A stretch of DNA of 64,000 nt from an uncultured Ruminococcus sp. (GTDB taxonomy: Bacteria > Bacillota > Clostridia > Oscillospirales > Acutalibacteraceae), in NCBI GenBank assembly GCA_905233755.1, contig CAJODM010000006.1, forward strand, positions 52,840 to 116,839, read 5' to 3'. The notes beneath the pieces were generated by a model. That model saw nothing but the letters and a program-made list of their open reading frames with translations, did no database searches and was not told where the DNA came from. Shown in pieces: positions 52,332 to 61,920 of this stretch (position 1 is the first letter of the stretch; every line of letters begins with the position of its first letter). A program made the translations under genes and the position numbers.

Positions 52332-52359
52332 TTGATTTTTGCATAATTTGTGTTATGAT
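52332..52359 (+). promoter_or_regulatory. Promoter of ldh
   Basis: TTGATT (52332-52337), 16-nt spacer, TATGAT (52354-52359). The 190 bp before it are A+T-rich and contain no gene. Confidence 0.75.
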
Positions 52360-52406
52360 AATCAGAGAAGAATAACATATACTACCCCGTGAGAGGAGGT
52401 GCAGTC

Positions 52407-53366
52407 ATGCTGAATGTTAATTTGAGAAAGATCGCGATCGTCGGATGCGGCTTTGTCGGCTCGGCGACGGCGTTCGCGCTCATGCAGAGCGGGCTGTTCT
52501 CCGAGATCGTGATGATCGATGCCGACAGGGCGAAGGCCGAGGGCGAGGCGCTCGATATCTCTCACGGTGTTCCGTTCTCGCGTCCGGTGGATATCTATGC
52601 CGGCGACTATGACGACGTGTCCGATGCGGCGGTGATCATCGTGACTGCCGGCGCGGGGCAGAAGCCCGGCGAGACCCGCCTCGATCTTGTTCGAAAGAAC
52701 GTCGCGATCTTCAAGTCGATCATCCCCGAGATCGCACAGCGCAACTTTCGGGGGATCCTGCTCGTGGTGGCGAATCCCGTTGATGTGCTGACCTATGTGG
52801 CAAAGCAGCTCTCCGGTTTATCGGACGATCGGGTGTTCGGCTCGGGCACGGTGCTCGATTCGGCGCGGCTGAAGTTCGAGCTCGGCGAGCATCTCGGGGT
52901 TGATCCCCGTTCGATCCATGCGTTCATCATCGGTGAACACGGCGACTCTGAGTTTCCGGCGTGGAGCTCTGCGAACGTATCGGGTATCGAGATCAGCCGG
53001 TTCTGTGAGATGCGCGGCTACTTCTATGACCACGACGAGCACAAGGCACAGATCGCCGATGACGTCAAGAACGCCGCCTATGAGATTATATCGAAGAAGC
53101 ATGCCACCTACTACGGCGTCGCCATGGCGACCAAGCGGATCTGCGAGGCGATCGTGCGGGATGAAAAGTCGGTACTGCCGGTGTCTCATATCCAGCATGG
53201 TCGATTCGGCATCGAGGATGTCGCGCTGTCTATTCCCGTGATTGTCGGCAAGGACGGCATCGAGAGCGAGGTTCCATTCTCGCTGAACGACGATGAGATC
53301 GAGCGGCTTCGCGCATCCGCCAAGACCCTGAGAGAAGTCCTCAGATCCTGTGATCTGTACAGCTAA
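52407..53366 (+). CDS. ldh: L-lactate dehydrogenase
   Basis: A 319-residue NAD-dependent enzyme. Rossmann loop IVGCGFVGSATAFALM; the GAGQKPGETRLDLV loop has the Gln typical of LDH rather than malate dehydrogenase; catalytic pair in NPVDVL and GEHGDSEFPAWS. It reduces pyruvate to lactate to reoxidise NADH. ATG 52407 follows a perfect AGGAGGT at 52394-52400; an in-frame GTG at 52389 is not used. Confidence 0.95.
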   Translation: MLNVNLRKIAIVGCGFVGSATAFALMQSGLFSEIVMIDADRAKAEGEALDISHGVPFSRPVDIYAGDYDDVSDAAVIIVTAGAGQKPGETRLDLVRKNVAIFKSIIPEIAQRNFRGILLVVANPVDVLTYVAKQLSGLSDDRVFGSGTVLDSARLKFELGEHLGVDPRSIHAFIIGEHGDSEFPAWSSANVSGIEISRFCEMRGYFYDHDEHKAQIADDVKNAAYEIISKKHATYYGVAMATKRICEAIVRDEKSVLPVSHIQHGRFGIEDVALSIPVIVGKDGIESEVPFSLNDDEIERLRASAKTLREVLRSCDLYS

Positions 53367-53378
53367 CGATGAGGTGTT

Positions 53379-53963
53379 ATGATGAGCAAGAAGAAGAAAG
53401 AAGAGAAAGTCCTGACCCCTGAGGAGGAGCGCGCCAGGGAGCTTGCCCGACGCAGGGAAGAGACCCTTCTCGCTGCGATCCGTTCCGACCGTCCCGAACC
53501 GAAGAAGCGCGGGTTCCTGCGCCCGATCGTCATCGTCGTTGCGGTGCTGTGTGCGATCATGGTCTTCTTTCTCGCGACGTTCGGCTTTGTCGGCAACACA
53601 TGGTTCGCCCGCGCAGAGCTTCAGGACAGCAAGTTCGAGACCTCTACATATACCGAAGAAGAGAAGCAGGCGGCCGCCGATGCGGTGATCGACTACTTCC
53701 GCAGCGAGTTCAACGGCTCGGTGCTCTATGAGCTCGACTACAGCGAGAAGTGGAGCCGGAAGAACGAGGCGATCTGCTTTACCGGTCGGTTCTACACGAT
53801 CTTCAGCAACAACGAGATCGTCGATAACACCAGCTATGTCCGCGGCTCCAAGTGGCACTGGGATGTGCGTGATGTCGACGGTGCGTACACAGTCGTGTCC
53901 TACGGTGAGCTCAAGGATACCGTCGATGTAACCGGCGGAGATACGGCAGAGCAAGCAGAATAA
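53379..53963 (+). CDS. Hypothetical single-pass membrane protein
   Basis: A 194-residue protein I do not recognise. It starts with a charged cytoplasmic segment (KKKKEEKVLTPEEERAREL), one transmembrane helix (PIVIVVAVLCAIMVFFLATF, about residues 49-68) and an extracytoplasmic domain with aromatic residues (YFRSEFNGSVLYELDY, YVRGSKWHWDV). It is 12 nt after ldh and shares its terminator, so it is likely co-transcribed. Function unknown. Confidence 0.6.
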   Translation: MMSKKKKEEKVLTPEEERARELARRREETLLAAIRSDRPEPKKRGFLRPIVIVVAVLCAIMVFFLATFGFVGNTWFARAELQDSKFETSTYTEEEKQAAADAVIDYFRSEFNGSVLYELDYSEKWSRKNEAICFTGRFYTIFSNNEIVDNTSYVRGSKWHWDVRDVDGAYTVVSYGELKDTVDVTGGDTAEQAE

Positions 53964-53976
53964 GCGATAATCTCCT

Positions 53977-54010
53977 ACAGACCCCGCTGTGTCATAGCGG
54001 GGTCTGTTTA
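53977..54010 (+). terminator. Terminator of ldh unit
   Basis: ACAGACCCCGCT...AGCGGGGTCTGTTTA. Confidence 0.88.
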
Positions 54011-54092
54011 GCTTTCGATATTGCGTGAGCGATATCGCATATTTGTATATTTTGAATAAGATTCGACACAAAAATCTTCTACCCGCGATCAT

Positions 54093-54120
54093 TGATTTCT
54101 ATTGATTTGTGGTGTAGAAT
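54093..54120 (+). promoter_or_regulatory. Promoter of phosphoribosyltransferase gene
   Basis: TTGATT (54093-54098), 16-nt spacer, TAGAAT (54115-54120). Confidence 0.55.
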
Positions 54121-54147
54121 AGGAGAAAAGACCTCGGAGGGATCATC

Positions 54148-54783
54148 ATGGCGCAGGAGTACAAGATCAACACAGGCAACAAGGACGTCTTTCTACGGGT
54201 GCAGAAGGGACATTTTGCCACCATGCACAGCCACACCAACTACTATATCGACGTCACCACCCAGAAGAACCGCATGAGCGAGGCGAAGGCGGTCGCGCGC
54301 GAGATGGTGTCCGCCTACCGCATCAGCACCGTCGTCGATACCATCATCTGTCTCGATGGTACCGAGGTGATCGGCGCCTTTGTCGCTCAGGAGCTGACCG
54401 ACGATAACTTTATGAACCTGAACGCCCACCAGACTGTCTATGTGATGACGCCCGAGTTCTTCGGCGATCGTCAGCTCATCATCCGCGATAACCTCAAACC
54501 CATGGTGAGCGGCAAACACGTCCTGCTGCTTGCCGCCTCCGTCACCACCGGCAAGACGGCGCTTGCAGCGATCGACGCTGTGCACTACTATGGCGGGATC
54601 GTCGTCGGGATCTCGGCGATGTTTGCCACCACGACCGAGATCGGCGGCTATCCGGTCCGCTCGATCTTCAACCCCCACGACCTCGGCGACTACAGCAGTT
54701 ATCGTCCGAGCGAGTGCCCGATGTGTGCCCGCGGCGAGAAGATCGAGGCGCTCGTCAACAGCTACGGCTACTCGGCAATATAA
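54148..54783 (+). CDS. Phosphoribosyltransferase family protein (orotate PRTase-like)
   Basis: A 211-residue type I PRTase. The PRPP-binding region is VLLLAASVTTGKTALAAID, where classical enzymes have E-D-V-x-T-T-G-x-S; here the acidic pair is absent (AAS), which is unusual. It ends with DLGDYSSYRPSECPMCARGEKIEALV, a CxxC tail. Similar proteins are usually labelled pyrE, but the loss of acidic residues makes the orotate reaction doubtful. It stands alone with its own promoter and terminator. Confidence 0.7.
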   Translation: MAQEYKINTGNKDVFLRVQKGHFATMHSHTNYYIDVTTQKNRMSEAKAVAREMVSAYRISTVVDTIICLDGTEVIGAFVAQELTDDNFMNLNAHQTVYVMTPEFFGDRQLIIRDNLKPMVSGKHVLLLAASVTTGKTALAAIDAVHYYGGIVVGISAMFATTTEIGGYPVRSIFNPHDLGDYSSYRPSECPMCARGEKIEALVNSYGYSAI

Positions 54784-54788
54784 CCGCC

Positions 54789-54815
54789 AAGCTCCCTTTT
54801 CTAAAGGGAGCTTTT
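54789..54815 (+). terminator. Terminator of PRTase gene
   Basis: AAGCTCCCTTT-TC-TAAAGGGAGCTT followed by TTC. Confidence 0.85.
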
Positions 54816-54852
54816 CTTTGATCTTGTCGCGCATTTTCTGCGAAAAAACGTA

Positions 54853-54881
54853 TTGACATTCAGTCAGAATGATGCTATAAT
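54853..54881 (+). promoter_or_regulatory. Promoter of tRNA-Leu
   Basis: TTGACA (54853-54858), 17-nt spacer, extended -10 TGC-TATAAT (54876-54881). Confidence 0.9.
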
Positions 54882-54897
54882 TCCTTGTGTTCGATAT

Positions 54898-54981
54898 GCG
54901 AGTGTGCTGGAATAGGCAGACAGGCACGTTTGAGGGGCGTGTGTCTTTGACGTACGGGTTCAAGTCCCGTCACTCGCACCA
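54898..54981 (+). tRNA. tRNA-Leu (GAG)
   Basis: Acceptor GCGAGTG/CACTCGC, anticodon loop TTGAGGG (GAG at 54932-54934), long variable arm, discriminator A, encoded CCA. Length 84 nt, a class II tRNA. Confidence 0.95.
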
Positions 54982-54988
54982 ACAACCG

Positions 54989-55026
54989 AGGATCCTGTCG
55001 TATCTGCGTCAGGATCTTTGTTTTTT
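54989..55026 (+). terminator. Terminator of tRNA-Leu
   Basis: GATCCTG...CAGGATC stem followed by TTTGTTTTTT. Confidence 0.8.
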
Positions 55027-55059
55027 GATTATCACACTCTGTGATAGGGAAGGATCGCT

Positions 55060-55908
55060 ATGTTTCATGTATCTTTTCCCGGGATCGGGATCGACGTCAC
55101 CATCGACCGCGTCGCGTTCTCGATCGGGAGCTTCCAGATCTATTGGTACGGTATTCTGATCGCCGGCGCGCTGCTGCTGGCGGTGCTGTATGCTTACTTT
55201 AACGCTGCGTCCTACGGCGTCGAGCGCGACAAGTTCTTCGATTGTGTCATTGTCGGGATCATCACCTCGATCATCGGCGCGCGGGCATACTATGTGGCGT
55301 TTCGATGGGACTACTTCAGCGCCCATCCGTCCGAGATCATCGACATCCGCGACGGCGGTATCGCTATCTACGGTGCAATCATCGGCGGGCTTATCGGCGG
55401 GCTGCTGGTCGCCAAGCTCAAGCGGATGAAGTTTTTGCCGATACTTGATCTGACGATGGTCGGTTTTATCATGGGTCAGGCGATCGGACGATGGGGCAAC
55501 TTCTTCAACCAGGAGGCATATGGCACTCAGACCGACACGCTGTTTCGCATGGTGTCCGAGGGCACCGGCGGGGTAGCGGTGCATCCGTGCTTTCTCTACG
55601 AGTCGGTATGGTGTGCGCTGGGGTTCCTCTTTCTGCATCTGTATCATCGGCGCTTTCAGCGGTATCACGGCCAGATATTCTATCTCTATCTTGTATGGTA
55701 CGGCGCCGAGCGGATGGTGGTCGAGGGGCTGCGGACCGACAGCTTATACCTGCCGTTCTCGCTGTTCGGATATGATGTCCGCGTGTCCCAGCTGCTGTCG
55801 CTGCTGCTCGTGATCCTCGGGATCATCCTCTTGATCAAGAACCGCAAGAAGAAGGAGACCATCGCGATCTCCTATTCGCCAAAGTCAAAGAAGAAAGCAA
55901 AGGGTTGA
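55060..55908 (+). CDS. lgt: Prolipoprotein diacylglyceryl transferase
   Basis: A 282-residue integral membrane protein with about seven helices. It carries the Lgt signature GRWGNFFNQEAYG (near residue 146), RAYYVAFRW and HPCFLYESVWC. It adds diacylglycerol to the lipobox cysteine of prolipoproteins. It precedes folD by 7 nt, an operon. Confidence 0.95.
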   Translation: MFHVSFPGIGIDVTIDRVAFSIGSFQIYWYGILIAGALLLAVLYAYFNAASYGVERDKFFDCVIVGIITSIIGARAYYVAFRWDYFSAHPSEIIDIRDGGIAIYGAIIGGLIGGLLVAKLKRMKFLPILDLTMVGFIMGQAIGRWGNFFNQEAYGTQTDTLFRMVSEGTGGVAVHPCFLYESVWCALGFLFLHLYHRRFQRYHGQIFYLYLVWYGAERMVVEGLRTDSLYLPFSLFGYDVRVSQLLSLLLVILGIILLIKNRKKKETIAISYSPKSKKKAKG

Positions 55909-55915
55909 TACTATT

Positions 55916-56764
55916 ATGTATAAGATAATGGACGGCAAGCTCGTATCCGCCAGCGTGAAGGATCGCATCCGTGCCGAGGTGAAGGAACTCAACAGCAACG
56001 GGCATCAGGTCAATCTCGCTGTCATCATCGTCGGCGACGATCCCGCTTCGCGCGTGTATGTCAACAACAAGAAGAAGGCGTGCGAGTATGTCGGGTTCGT
56101 CAGCGAGGAGTACGCGCTCCCCGTATCTACCAGCCAAGAGGAGCTCTTGACCCTTATCGGTGAGCTCAACGAGCGGCGGGATGTGAACGGCATCCTCTGT
56201 CAGTTGCCGCTGCCGCCGCATATCGACGACGCAGCCATCATCGCGGCGATCGCAGTCGAGAAGGACGTCGACGCCTTCTCTGCGCATAACGTCGGCAAGA
56301 TCATGATCGGCGACTATGACTTTGTACCTTGTACCCCTGCCGGCGTGATGAAGTTACTCTCCTTCTATGACATCGACGTAGACGGGAAGAACTGCGTCAT
56401 GATCGGCCGCAGCAATATTGTCGGAAAGCCGATGGCGATGCTGATGATGCACAAGAACGGCACCGTCACCATCGCGCACAGCCATACAAGGAACCTCAAA
56501 GAGATCACCCGCCGCGCGGATATCGTGGTGGTCGCCGTCCGCAAGGTGCGCTTTCTCACGGCCGATATGGTCAAAGAGGGGGCGGTCGTTATCGACGTCG
56601 GGATGAACCGCGACGAGAACGGAAAGCTCTGCGGCGATGTTGATTTTGATTCTGTAAAAGAAAAATGCTCCTATATCACTCCCGTCCCCGGCGGCGTGGG
56701 CCCCATGACGATCGCCATGCTGATGCAGAACACCCTTAAGGCGTTCTATATCCAGAACCCCTGA
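55916..56764 (+). CDS. folD: Methylenetetrahydrofolate dehydrogenase/cyclohydrolase
   Basis: A 282-residue bifunctional enzyme interconverting methylene-, methenyl- and 10-formyl-tetrahydrofolate with NADP. Motifs: YVNNKKKACEYVGF (catalytic Lys), CQLPLPPHID, IGRSNIVGKPMAML (NADP Rossmann) and TPVPGGVGPMTIAML. Length is normal. The island at 56648-56665 is A+T-rich without any insertion relative to the family. Confidence 0.97.
   Translation: MYKIMDGKLVSASVKDRIRAEVKELNSNGHQVNLAVIIVGDDPASRVYVNNKKKACEYVGFVSEEYALPVSTSQEELLTLIGELNERRDVNGILCQLPLPPHIDDAAIIAAIAVEKDVDAFSAHNVGKIMIGDYDFVPCTPAGVMKLLSFYDIDVDGKNCVMIGRSNIVGKPMAMLMMHKNGTVTIAHSHTRNLKEITRRADIVVVAVRKVRFLTADMVKEGAVVIDVGMNRDENGKLCGDVDFDSVKEKCSYITPVPGGVGPMTIAMLMQNTLKAFYIQNP
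56648..56665 (+). repeat. AT-rich coding island, 18-nt family
   Basis: GATTCTGTAAAAGAAAAA in folD, encoding DSVKEK. Nearly identical to the islands at 3752 and 16880. Confidence 0.6.
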
Positions 56765-56785
56765 CGTTATCGAGCGAAAAAAATC

Positions 56786-56814
56786 TTGACATCCACCGCT
56801 GTGTGTGCTATAGT
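56786..56814 (+). promoter_or_regulatory. Promoter of rplU operon
   Basis: TTGACA (56786-56791), 17-nt spacer, extended -10 TGC-TATAGT (56809-56814). Confidence 0.9.
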
Positions 56815-56819
56815 GTATA

Positions 56820-56900
56820 AGCCGCATACTGCGGGTTCTAAGTGAGCTTGTCCATATGGACCTCCGCCCGCCTGTAGCGAGTCTATATTTAAAGGAATGA
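56820..56900 (+). promoter_or_regulatory. Candidate ribosomal protein L21 leader
   Basis: An 80-nt leader between the promoter and rplU with a GCCGCA/TGCGG stem and a C-rich segment, in the place where the L21 autoregulatory leader occurs in Bacillota. Assigned mainly by position. Confidence 0.45.
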
Positions 56901-56904
56901 TACT

Positions 56905-57204
56905 ATGTTCGCAGTTATCGAAACCGGCGGCAAGCAGTACCGTGTAGAGAACAACGACGTCCTCTATATCGAGAAGCTCGACGTCGAAGACGGCGCTACC
57001 GTTGAGCTGGACGTCATCGCGATCGGCGATGATGACGGCATCAAGGTCGGCTCCGATGTCAATGGCAAGGTGACCGCCGAGGTCATCAAGTCCGGCAAGG
57101 GCAAGAAGATCTGCGTCGAGACCTACAAGCCCAAGAAGGGCGAGAAGCGGAAGCTCGGCCACCGTCAACCCTATACGAAGGTCGAGATCAAGTCCATCGG
57201 CTGA
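56905..57204 (+). CDS. rplU: 50S ribosomal protein L21
   Basis: A 99-residue protein: FAVIETGGKQYRVENNDVLYIEKL at the N-terminus and GHRQPYTKVEI at the C-terminus, both diagnostic for L21. It overlaps prp by 1 nt. The order rplU-prp-rpmA is conserved in Bacillota. Confidence 0.97.
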   Translation: MFAVIETGGKQYRVENNDVLYIEKLDVEDGATVELDVIAIGDDDGIKVGSDVNGKVTAEVIKSGKGKKICVETYKPKKGEKRKLGHRQPYTKVEIKSIG

Positions 57205-57521
57205 TGATTCTGGTCGAATTCTTCGGGAGCGAGCCCATGATCGGCTTTCGCGTGTCGGGACATGCCGGCGCTGGGGTCGAGGGTGAGGATATCGTCTGTG
57301 CGGCGGTATCGAGCGCGGCGTATATGACCGCGAACACCGTCACCGATATCCTCGGGATCACGCCTGAGCTCGATATACGCGACGGTGATATGCTCCTGAG
57401 ATGCAGGACTGTTTCCGATGCAGACAGGTGCGGGGATCTGTTCTCCGGCTTTCTGCTGCATATGGTTGCTCTGTCTGAGCAATATGAAGATTATATTCAC
57501 GTTACACATTCGGAGGTATAG
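57204..57521 (+). CDS. prp: Ribosomal-processing cysteine protease Prp
   Basis: A 105-residue protease. The catalytic pair is His20 in VSGHAGAG and Cys32 in [12 protein letters not shown]. In Bacillota with this protein, it removes the N-terminal extension of L27. Its target L27 is 5 bp downstream and has the cleavage sequence. Confidence 0.93.
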   Translation: MILVEFFGSEPMIGFRVSGHAGAGVEGEDIVCAAVSSAAYMTANTVTDILGITPELDIRDGDMLLRCRTVSDADRCGDLFSGFLLHMVALSEQYEDYIHVTHSEV

Positions 57522-57526
57522 AAGTT

Positions 57527-57811
57527 ATGCTTAAGATCAACATCCAGCTTTTCGCACACAAGAAAGGTATGGGCTCCACCAAGAACGGCCGCGACAGCGA
57601 GTCCAAGCGTCTGGGCGTCAAGCGTGCCGATGGTCAGTTCGTCCTCGCGGGGAACATCCTCGTCAAGCAGAGGGGCACCCACATCCACCCCGGCAACAAC
57701 GTCGGCCGCGGTTCGGACGATACCCTCTTTGCCAAGGTTGACGGTGTGGTTCGGTTTGAGCGCGTCGGCAAGGACAGAAAGCGCGCGAGCGTCTATCCTG
57801 TAGAGCAGTAA
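57527..57811 (+). CDS. rpmA: 50S ribosomal protein L27 with cleavable N-terminal extension
   Basis: A 94-residue protein beginning [17 protein letters not shown]. The first nine residues form the Prp recognition extension, cut after Phe9 to expose AHKKG, which reaches the peptidyl-transferase centre. The body ([36 protein letters not shown]) is typical. A terminator follows. Confidence 0.97.
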   Translation: MLKINIQLFAHKKGMGSTKNGRDSESKRLGVKRADGQFVLAGNILVKQRGTHIHPGNNVGRGSDDTLFAKVDGVVRFERVGKDRKRASVYPVEQ

Positions 57812-57815
57812 GCGT

Positions 57816-57846
57816 ATGGGGCGGTTAGGTTAACCGCCCTCGTTTT
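57816..57846 (+). terminator. Terminator of rplU operon
   Basis: GGGCGGTTAGGTTAACCGCCC followed by TCGTTTTTT. Confidence 0.92.
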
Positions 57847-57860
57847 TTGTGCCGAGCTGA

Positions 57861-59168
<1,308 letters not shown>

Positions 59169-59171
59169 CGT

Positions 59172-59558
59172 ATGACTGCAGCAGAACTTCGTGCCATCCC
59201 GATTCTGAACCTTGCGTTCATCGGTGACGGCGTATTCGACCTGTTGGTGCGTGAGCATCTTGTCGCATCTGTCGGCGGTCGTGTCGGCGAGCTGAATTCT
59301 CTCAAGGTCTCACTCGTCAACTGCGCGGCTCAGGCATCGGCCGCGAGTGCGATCCTCCCGATGCTGTCCGATGATGAGCTGTCGGTCTACCGGCGGGGGC
59401 GCAACGCGTCTCCTCGCTCCGTGTCGCATCATTCGACCCTCTCTGACTATCATGCCGCGACAGGGCTCGAGGCGCTCTTCGGCTATCTCTATCTTTCAGG
59501 TCAGCGCGAGCGCATAAACGAGCTTTTTCAACATATCATATCCCTTAGTAATCTGTAG
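59172..59558 (+). CDS. mrnC: Mini-ribonuclease III
   Basis: A 128-residue RNase III catalytic-only protein: LAFIGDGVFDLLVREHLV with the catalytic Asp, and ATGLEALFGYLYLSG with the metal-binding Glu. There is no double-stranded RNA-binding domain. It matures 23S rRNA ends in Bacillota. It is in an operon with obgE. Confidence 0.92.
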   Translation: MTAAELRAIPILNLAFIGDGVFDLLVREHLVASVGGRVGELNSLKVSLVNCAAQASAASAILPMLSDDELSVYRRGRNASPRSVSHHSTLSDYHAATGLEALFGYLYLSGQRERINELFQHIISLSNL

Positions 59559-59569
59559 GATGTGTATAT

Positions 59570-60427
59570 ATGCGAAACGACAGCCGGACCTCCCGCTTCG
59601 TAGATTATCTTCTGTTATCTTTCGGAGCGGCGGTCTATGCGCTGTCGGTCGATTTTTTTACCGCGCCGAACCATATCGCGCCCGGCGGGGTGACCGGCAT
59701 CTCCACCATGCTCAACCACCTCTTCGGCGTCCCGATCGGCGGGCTGTCGCTTCTGCTGAACATCCCGCTCCTGATCTGGGGCGTGGTGGTCAACGGTCGC
59801 GCCTTTCTCGTCCGCACGCTGTTCTCCACCATAGCGGTATCGCTGTTCATCGACCTGTTCTCTTTGCTGCCGGTTACCTATACCGGCGACCGGCTGCTGG
59901 CGGCGGGGTTCGGCGGACTGATGGGCGGATTCGGGCTGGGGCTTATCTTCCTGCGCGGGGGCACCACCGGTGGCACCGATATCATCGCCCGCAACCTTCA
60001 CCGCGCCGCGCCGCATCTGTCGGTCGGCAGCATCATCCTCATCTGTGATGTGATCGTCGTCTCGGCGGCTGCCGTTGTCTACCACAGCTTCGAGAGCGCG
60101 CTGTATGCCGTTGTCGCGCTGTTCATATCCACCAAGGTCATCGACGCTGTGGTCTACGGCTTCTCGCGCGATAACGGAAAGCTCCTCTTCATCATCACCG
60201 GCTCACCCTCGCGCCTCTCGGCCGAGATCCTCTCGCGCTCGCCGCGCGGGGTGACGGTGCTCTCTGCACATGGCGGCTATACGGGCAGATACGAGGGCGT
60301 GCTGCTCTGTGCCGTCCGACCTGCCGAGGTGCACCTTGTGCGCCGGATTATCAATGAGGTCGATCCGTCCTCGTTCGTCATCATCGCCACCGCCAGCGCG
60401 ATTTCCGGTGAGGGATTCACCTCTTGA
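59570..60427 (+). CDS. YitT-family membrane protein
   Basis: A 285-residue protein: five to six transmembrane helices (LLSFGAAVYALSVDFF, GGVTGISTMLNHLFGVPIGG, LRGGTTGGTDIIAR) and a C-terminal cytosolic DUF2179 domain (about residues 205-285). The family is widespread in Bacillota but of unknown function. Its last codons overlap the -35 of the rpsF promoter. Confidence 0.88.
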   Translation: MRNDSRTSRFVDYLLLSFGAAVYALSVDFFTAPNHIAPGGVTGISTMLNHLFGVPIGGLSLLLNIPLLIWGVVVNGRAFLVRTLFSTIAVSLFIDLFSLLPVTYTGDRLLAAGFGGLMGGFGLGLIFLRGGTTGGTDIIARNLHRAAPHLSVGSIILICDVIVVSAAAVVYHSFESALYAVVALFISTKVIDAVVYGFSRDNGKLLFIITGSPSRLSAEILSRSPRGVTVLSAHGGYTGRYEGVLLCAVRPAEVHLVRRIINEVDPSSFVIIATASAISGEGFTS

Positions 60428-60452
60428 CAAATCCCAAAAAGTTCTGTATAAT
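60424..60452 (+). promoter_or_regulatory. Promoter of rpsF-ssb-rpsR
   Basis: TTGACA (60424-60429), 17-nt spacer, TATAAT (60447-60452), overlapping the end of the YitT-family gene. Confidence 0.92.
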
Positions 60453-60457
60453 ACCTA

Positions 60458-60535
60458 TGCTATGTGTATAAGTGCGCTTAGCCGAAGAATACCCTTGCGC
60501 TGTATCGATGGATACAGTGCCAAAGTCCAAGAGGA
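60458..60535 (+). promoter_or_regulatory. Possible S6:S18 leader upstream of rpsF
   Basis: A ~85-nt leader with GCGC...GCGC pairing enclosing CCGAAGAATACCC, in the position of the S6:S18 autoregulatory motif. The CCG bulge fits but I cannot confirm the fold. Confidence 0.35.
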
Positions 60536-60544
60536 GGTGTAAAC

Positions 60545-61042
60545 ATGGCATTGAAGGCGAATTACGAGACAGTAATGGTTATTTCAATGAAGCAGGGCGA
60601 AGAGGGCATCCAGTCCATCATCGAGAAGTTCAAGTCTCTCATCGAGATGCACGCCACGCTGCAGAGTGTTGACGAGTGGGGGAAGCGCAAGCTTGCTTAC
60701 CTCATCAACAAAGAGGCAGAGGGCTACTATGTGCTGATGAACTTTGAGTCCGAGGCGGATTTCCCGGCCGAGCTCGACCGTATCTACAAGATCACGGACG
60801 GCGTCATGCGTTCATTGATTATCCGCAAGCCCGACGGTGAGGAGGTCGTTATCTCCAAGCCCGAGCCCGAATCAGAGCCCGCTGTCGAAGAAGCTCCTGT
60901 CGAAGAAGCTCCCGCTGAAGAAGCTCCTGTTGAGGAGCCCGCTGTTGAAGAAGCTCCCGTTGAAGAAGCTCCCACTGAAGAAGCTCCTGCCGAAGAGCCC
61001 GCTGCCGAAGAGCCCGCTGCCGAAGAACCCGCAGCCGAGTAA
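60545..61042 (+). CDS. rpsF: 30S ribosomal protein S6 with long acidic repeat tail
   Basis: A 165-residue protein. Residues 1-100 are S6 (YETVMVISMKQGEEG, WGKRKLAYLINKEAEGYYVL). The remaining ~60 residues are a low-complexity tail of EEAP(V/A) units. S6 is usually about 95-100 residues, so the tail is unusual. The tail DNA repeats a GAAGAAGCTCC unit and uses GAA rather than the GAG favoured elsewhere. A GAGGAGGTG site precedes the ATG. Confidence 0.95.
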   Translation: MALKANYETVMVISMKQGEEGIQSIIEKFKSLIEMHATLQSVDEWGKRKLAYLINKEAEGYYVLMNFESEADFPAELDRIYKITDGVMRSLIIRKPDGEEVVISKPEPESEPAVEEAPVEEAPAEEAPVEEPAVEEAPVEEAPTEEAPAEEPAAEEPAAEEPAAE

Positions 61043-61106
61043 TCGAATAAGAACATCTGCGGCGCTATAGTACATAATTTGCGCCGGAACGAAAGGAATT
61101 TGAATT

Positions 61107-61586
61107 ATGTTGAACAGAGTAGTACTGATGGGCCGCCTGGTGGCGGACCCTGAGCTCAAGACCACGACGTCCGGTGTGTCCGTGACCTCGTTCCGCATCG
61201 CCGTTGACCGCAACTATGTCAAGGCGGGCGCCGAGCGTCAGGCGGATTTCTTTGATATTGTTGCATGGCGCAGCTCTGCCGAGTTCGTATGCCGCAATTT
61301 CTCGAAGGGCGCGCTGATCGCTGTTGACGGTCAGCTCCAGTCCCGCACCTATACCGCCAAGGACGGCACCAACCGTACCGTCATCGAGGTTGTCGCCGAC
61401 AACGTCAGCTTCACCGGCGAGCGGCGAGAGAACGCCTCCTACGGCGGCTCTCAGCAGTATCGTGCCGACTACGGCGCGCCTGCTCCCGCTCCTCAGCCGG
61501 CTGCGCGTCCTGCCGCGCCGAGCTACTCGGCGGGGTCTGCCGACGACTTCCAGGTCATGCCCCTTGACGACGATCTGCCGTTCTGA
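61107..61586 (+). CDS. ssb: Single-stranded DNA-binding protein
   Basis: A 159-residue SSB. The OB-fold (LNRVVLMGRLVADPELKTT, FFDIVAWRSSAEFVC) covers residues 1-110; a Pro/Ala-rich linker follows, ending in the acidic tip DDDLPF that recruits repair proteins. The position between rpsF and rpsR is conserved. Confidence 0.96.
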   Translation: MLNRVVLMGRLVADPELKTTTSGVSVTSFRIAVDRNYVKAGAERQADFFDIVAWRSSAEFVCRNFSKGALIAVDGQLQSRTYTAKDGTNRTVIEVVADNVSFTGERRENASYGGSQQYRADYGAPAPAPQPAARPAAPSYSAGSADDFQVMPLDDDLPF

Positions 61587-61636
61587 CGGGGAGCTACATT
61601 TGATTTTTACCGCAAGTTTTTGAAAGGAGATTCACC

Positions 61637-61873
61637 ATGGCTGACAGACCGATGGGTAACCGCCGCCGCCGCCGCAAGGTATGCGGCTTCTGTGTAGACA
61701 AGGTCGAGCATATCGACTACAAGGACATCGCGCGGCTGCGCAGGTACATGTCCGAGCGGGCTAAGATTCTGCCCCGCCGCGTCACCGGTACCTGCGCCCG
61801 CCACCAGCGTGCGCTGACCGTTGCGATCAAGCGGGCGCGCCACCTCGCGCTACTGCCCTACACCAGCGACTGA
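61637..61873 (+). CDS. rpsR: 30S ribosomal protein S18
   Basis: A 78-residue protein: [21 protein letters not shown] and [20 protein letters not shown] are the S18 core. C-x-x-C is present at the start (CGFC). It ends the rpsF-ssb-rpsR operon; a strong terminator follows at once. Confidence 0.96.
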   Translation: MADRPMGNRRRRRKVCGFCVDKVEHIDYKDIARLRRYMSERAKILPRRVTGTCARHQRALTVAIKRARHLALLPYTSD

Positions 61874-61880
61874 TTCCCTT

Positions 61881-61910
61881 CGGCTCCCGATGATCGGGAG
61901 CCGTTCTTTT
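61881..61910 (+). terminator. Terminator of the rpsR operon, first copy
   Basis: CGGCTCCCGATGATCGGGAGCCG followed by TTCTTTT. The same hairpin with its flank recurs at 63251. Confidence 0.93.
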
Positions 61911-61920
61911 ATCATGATTT

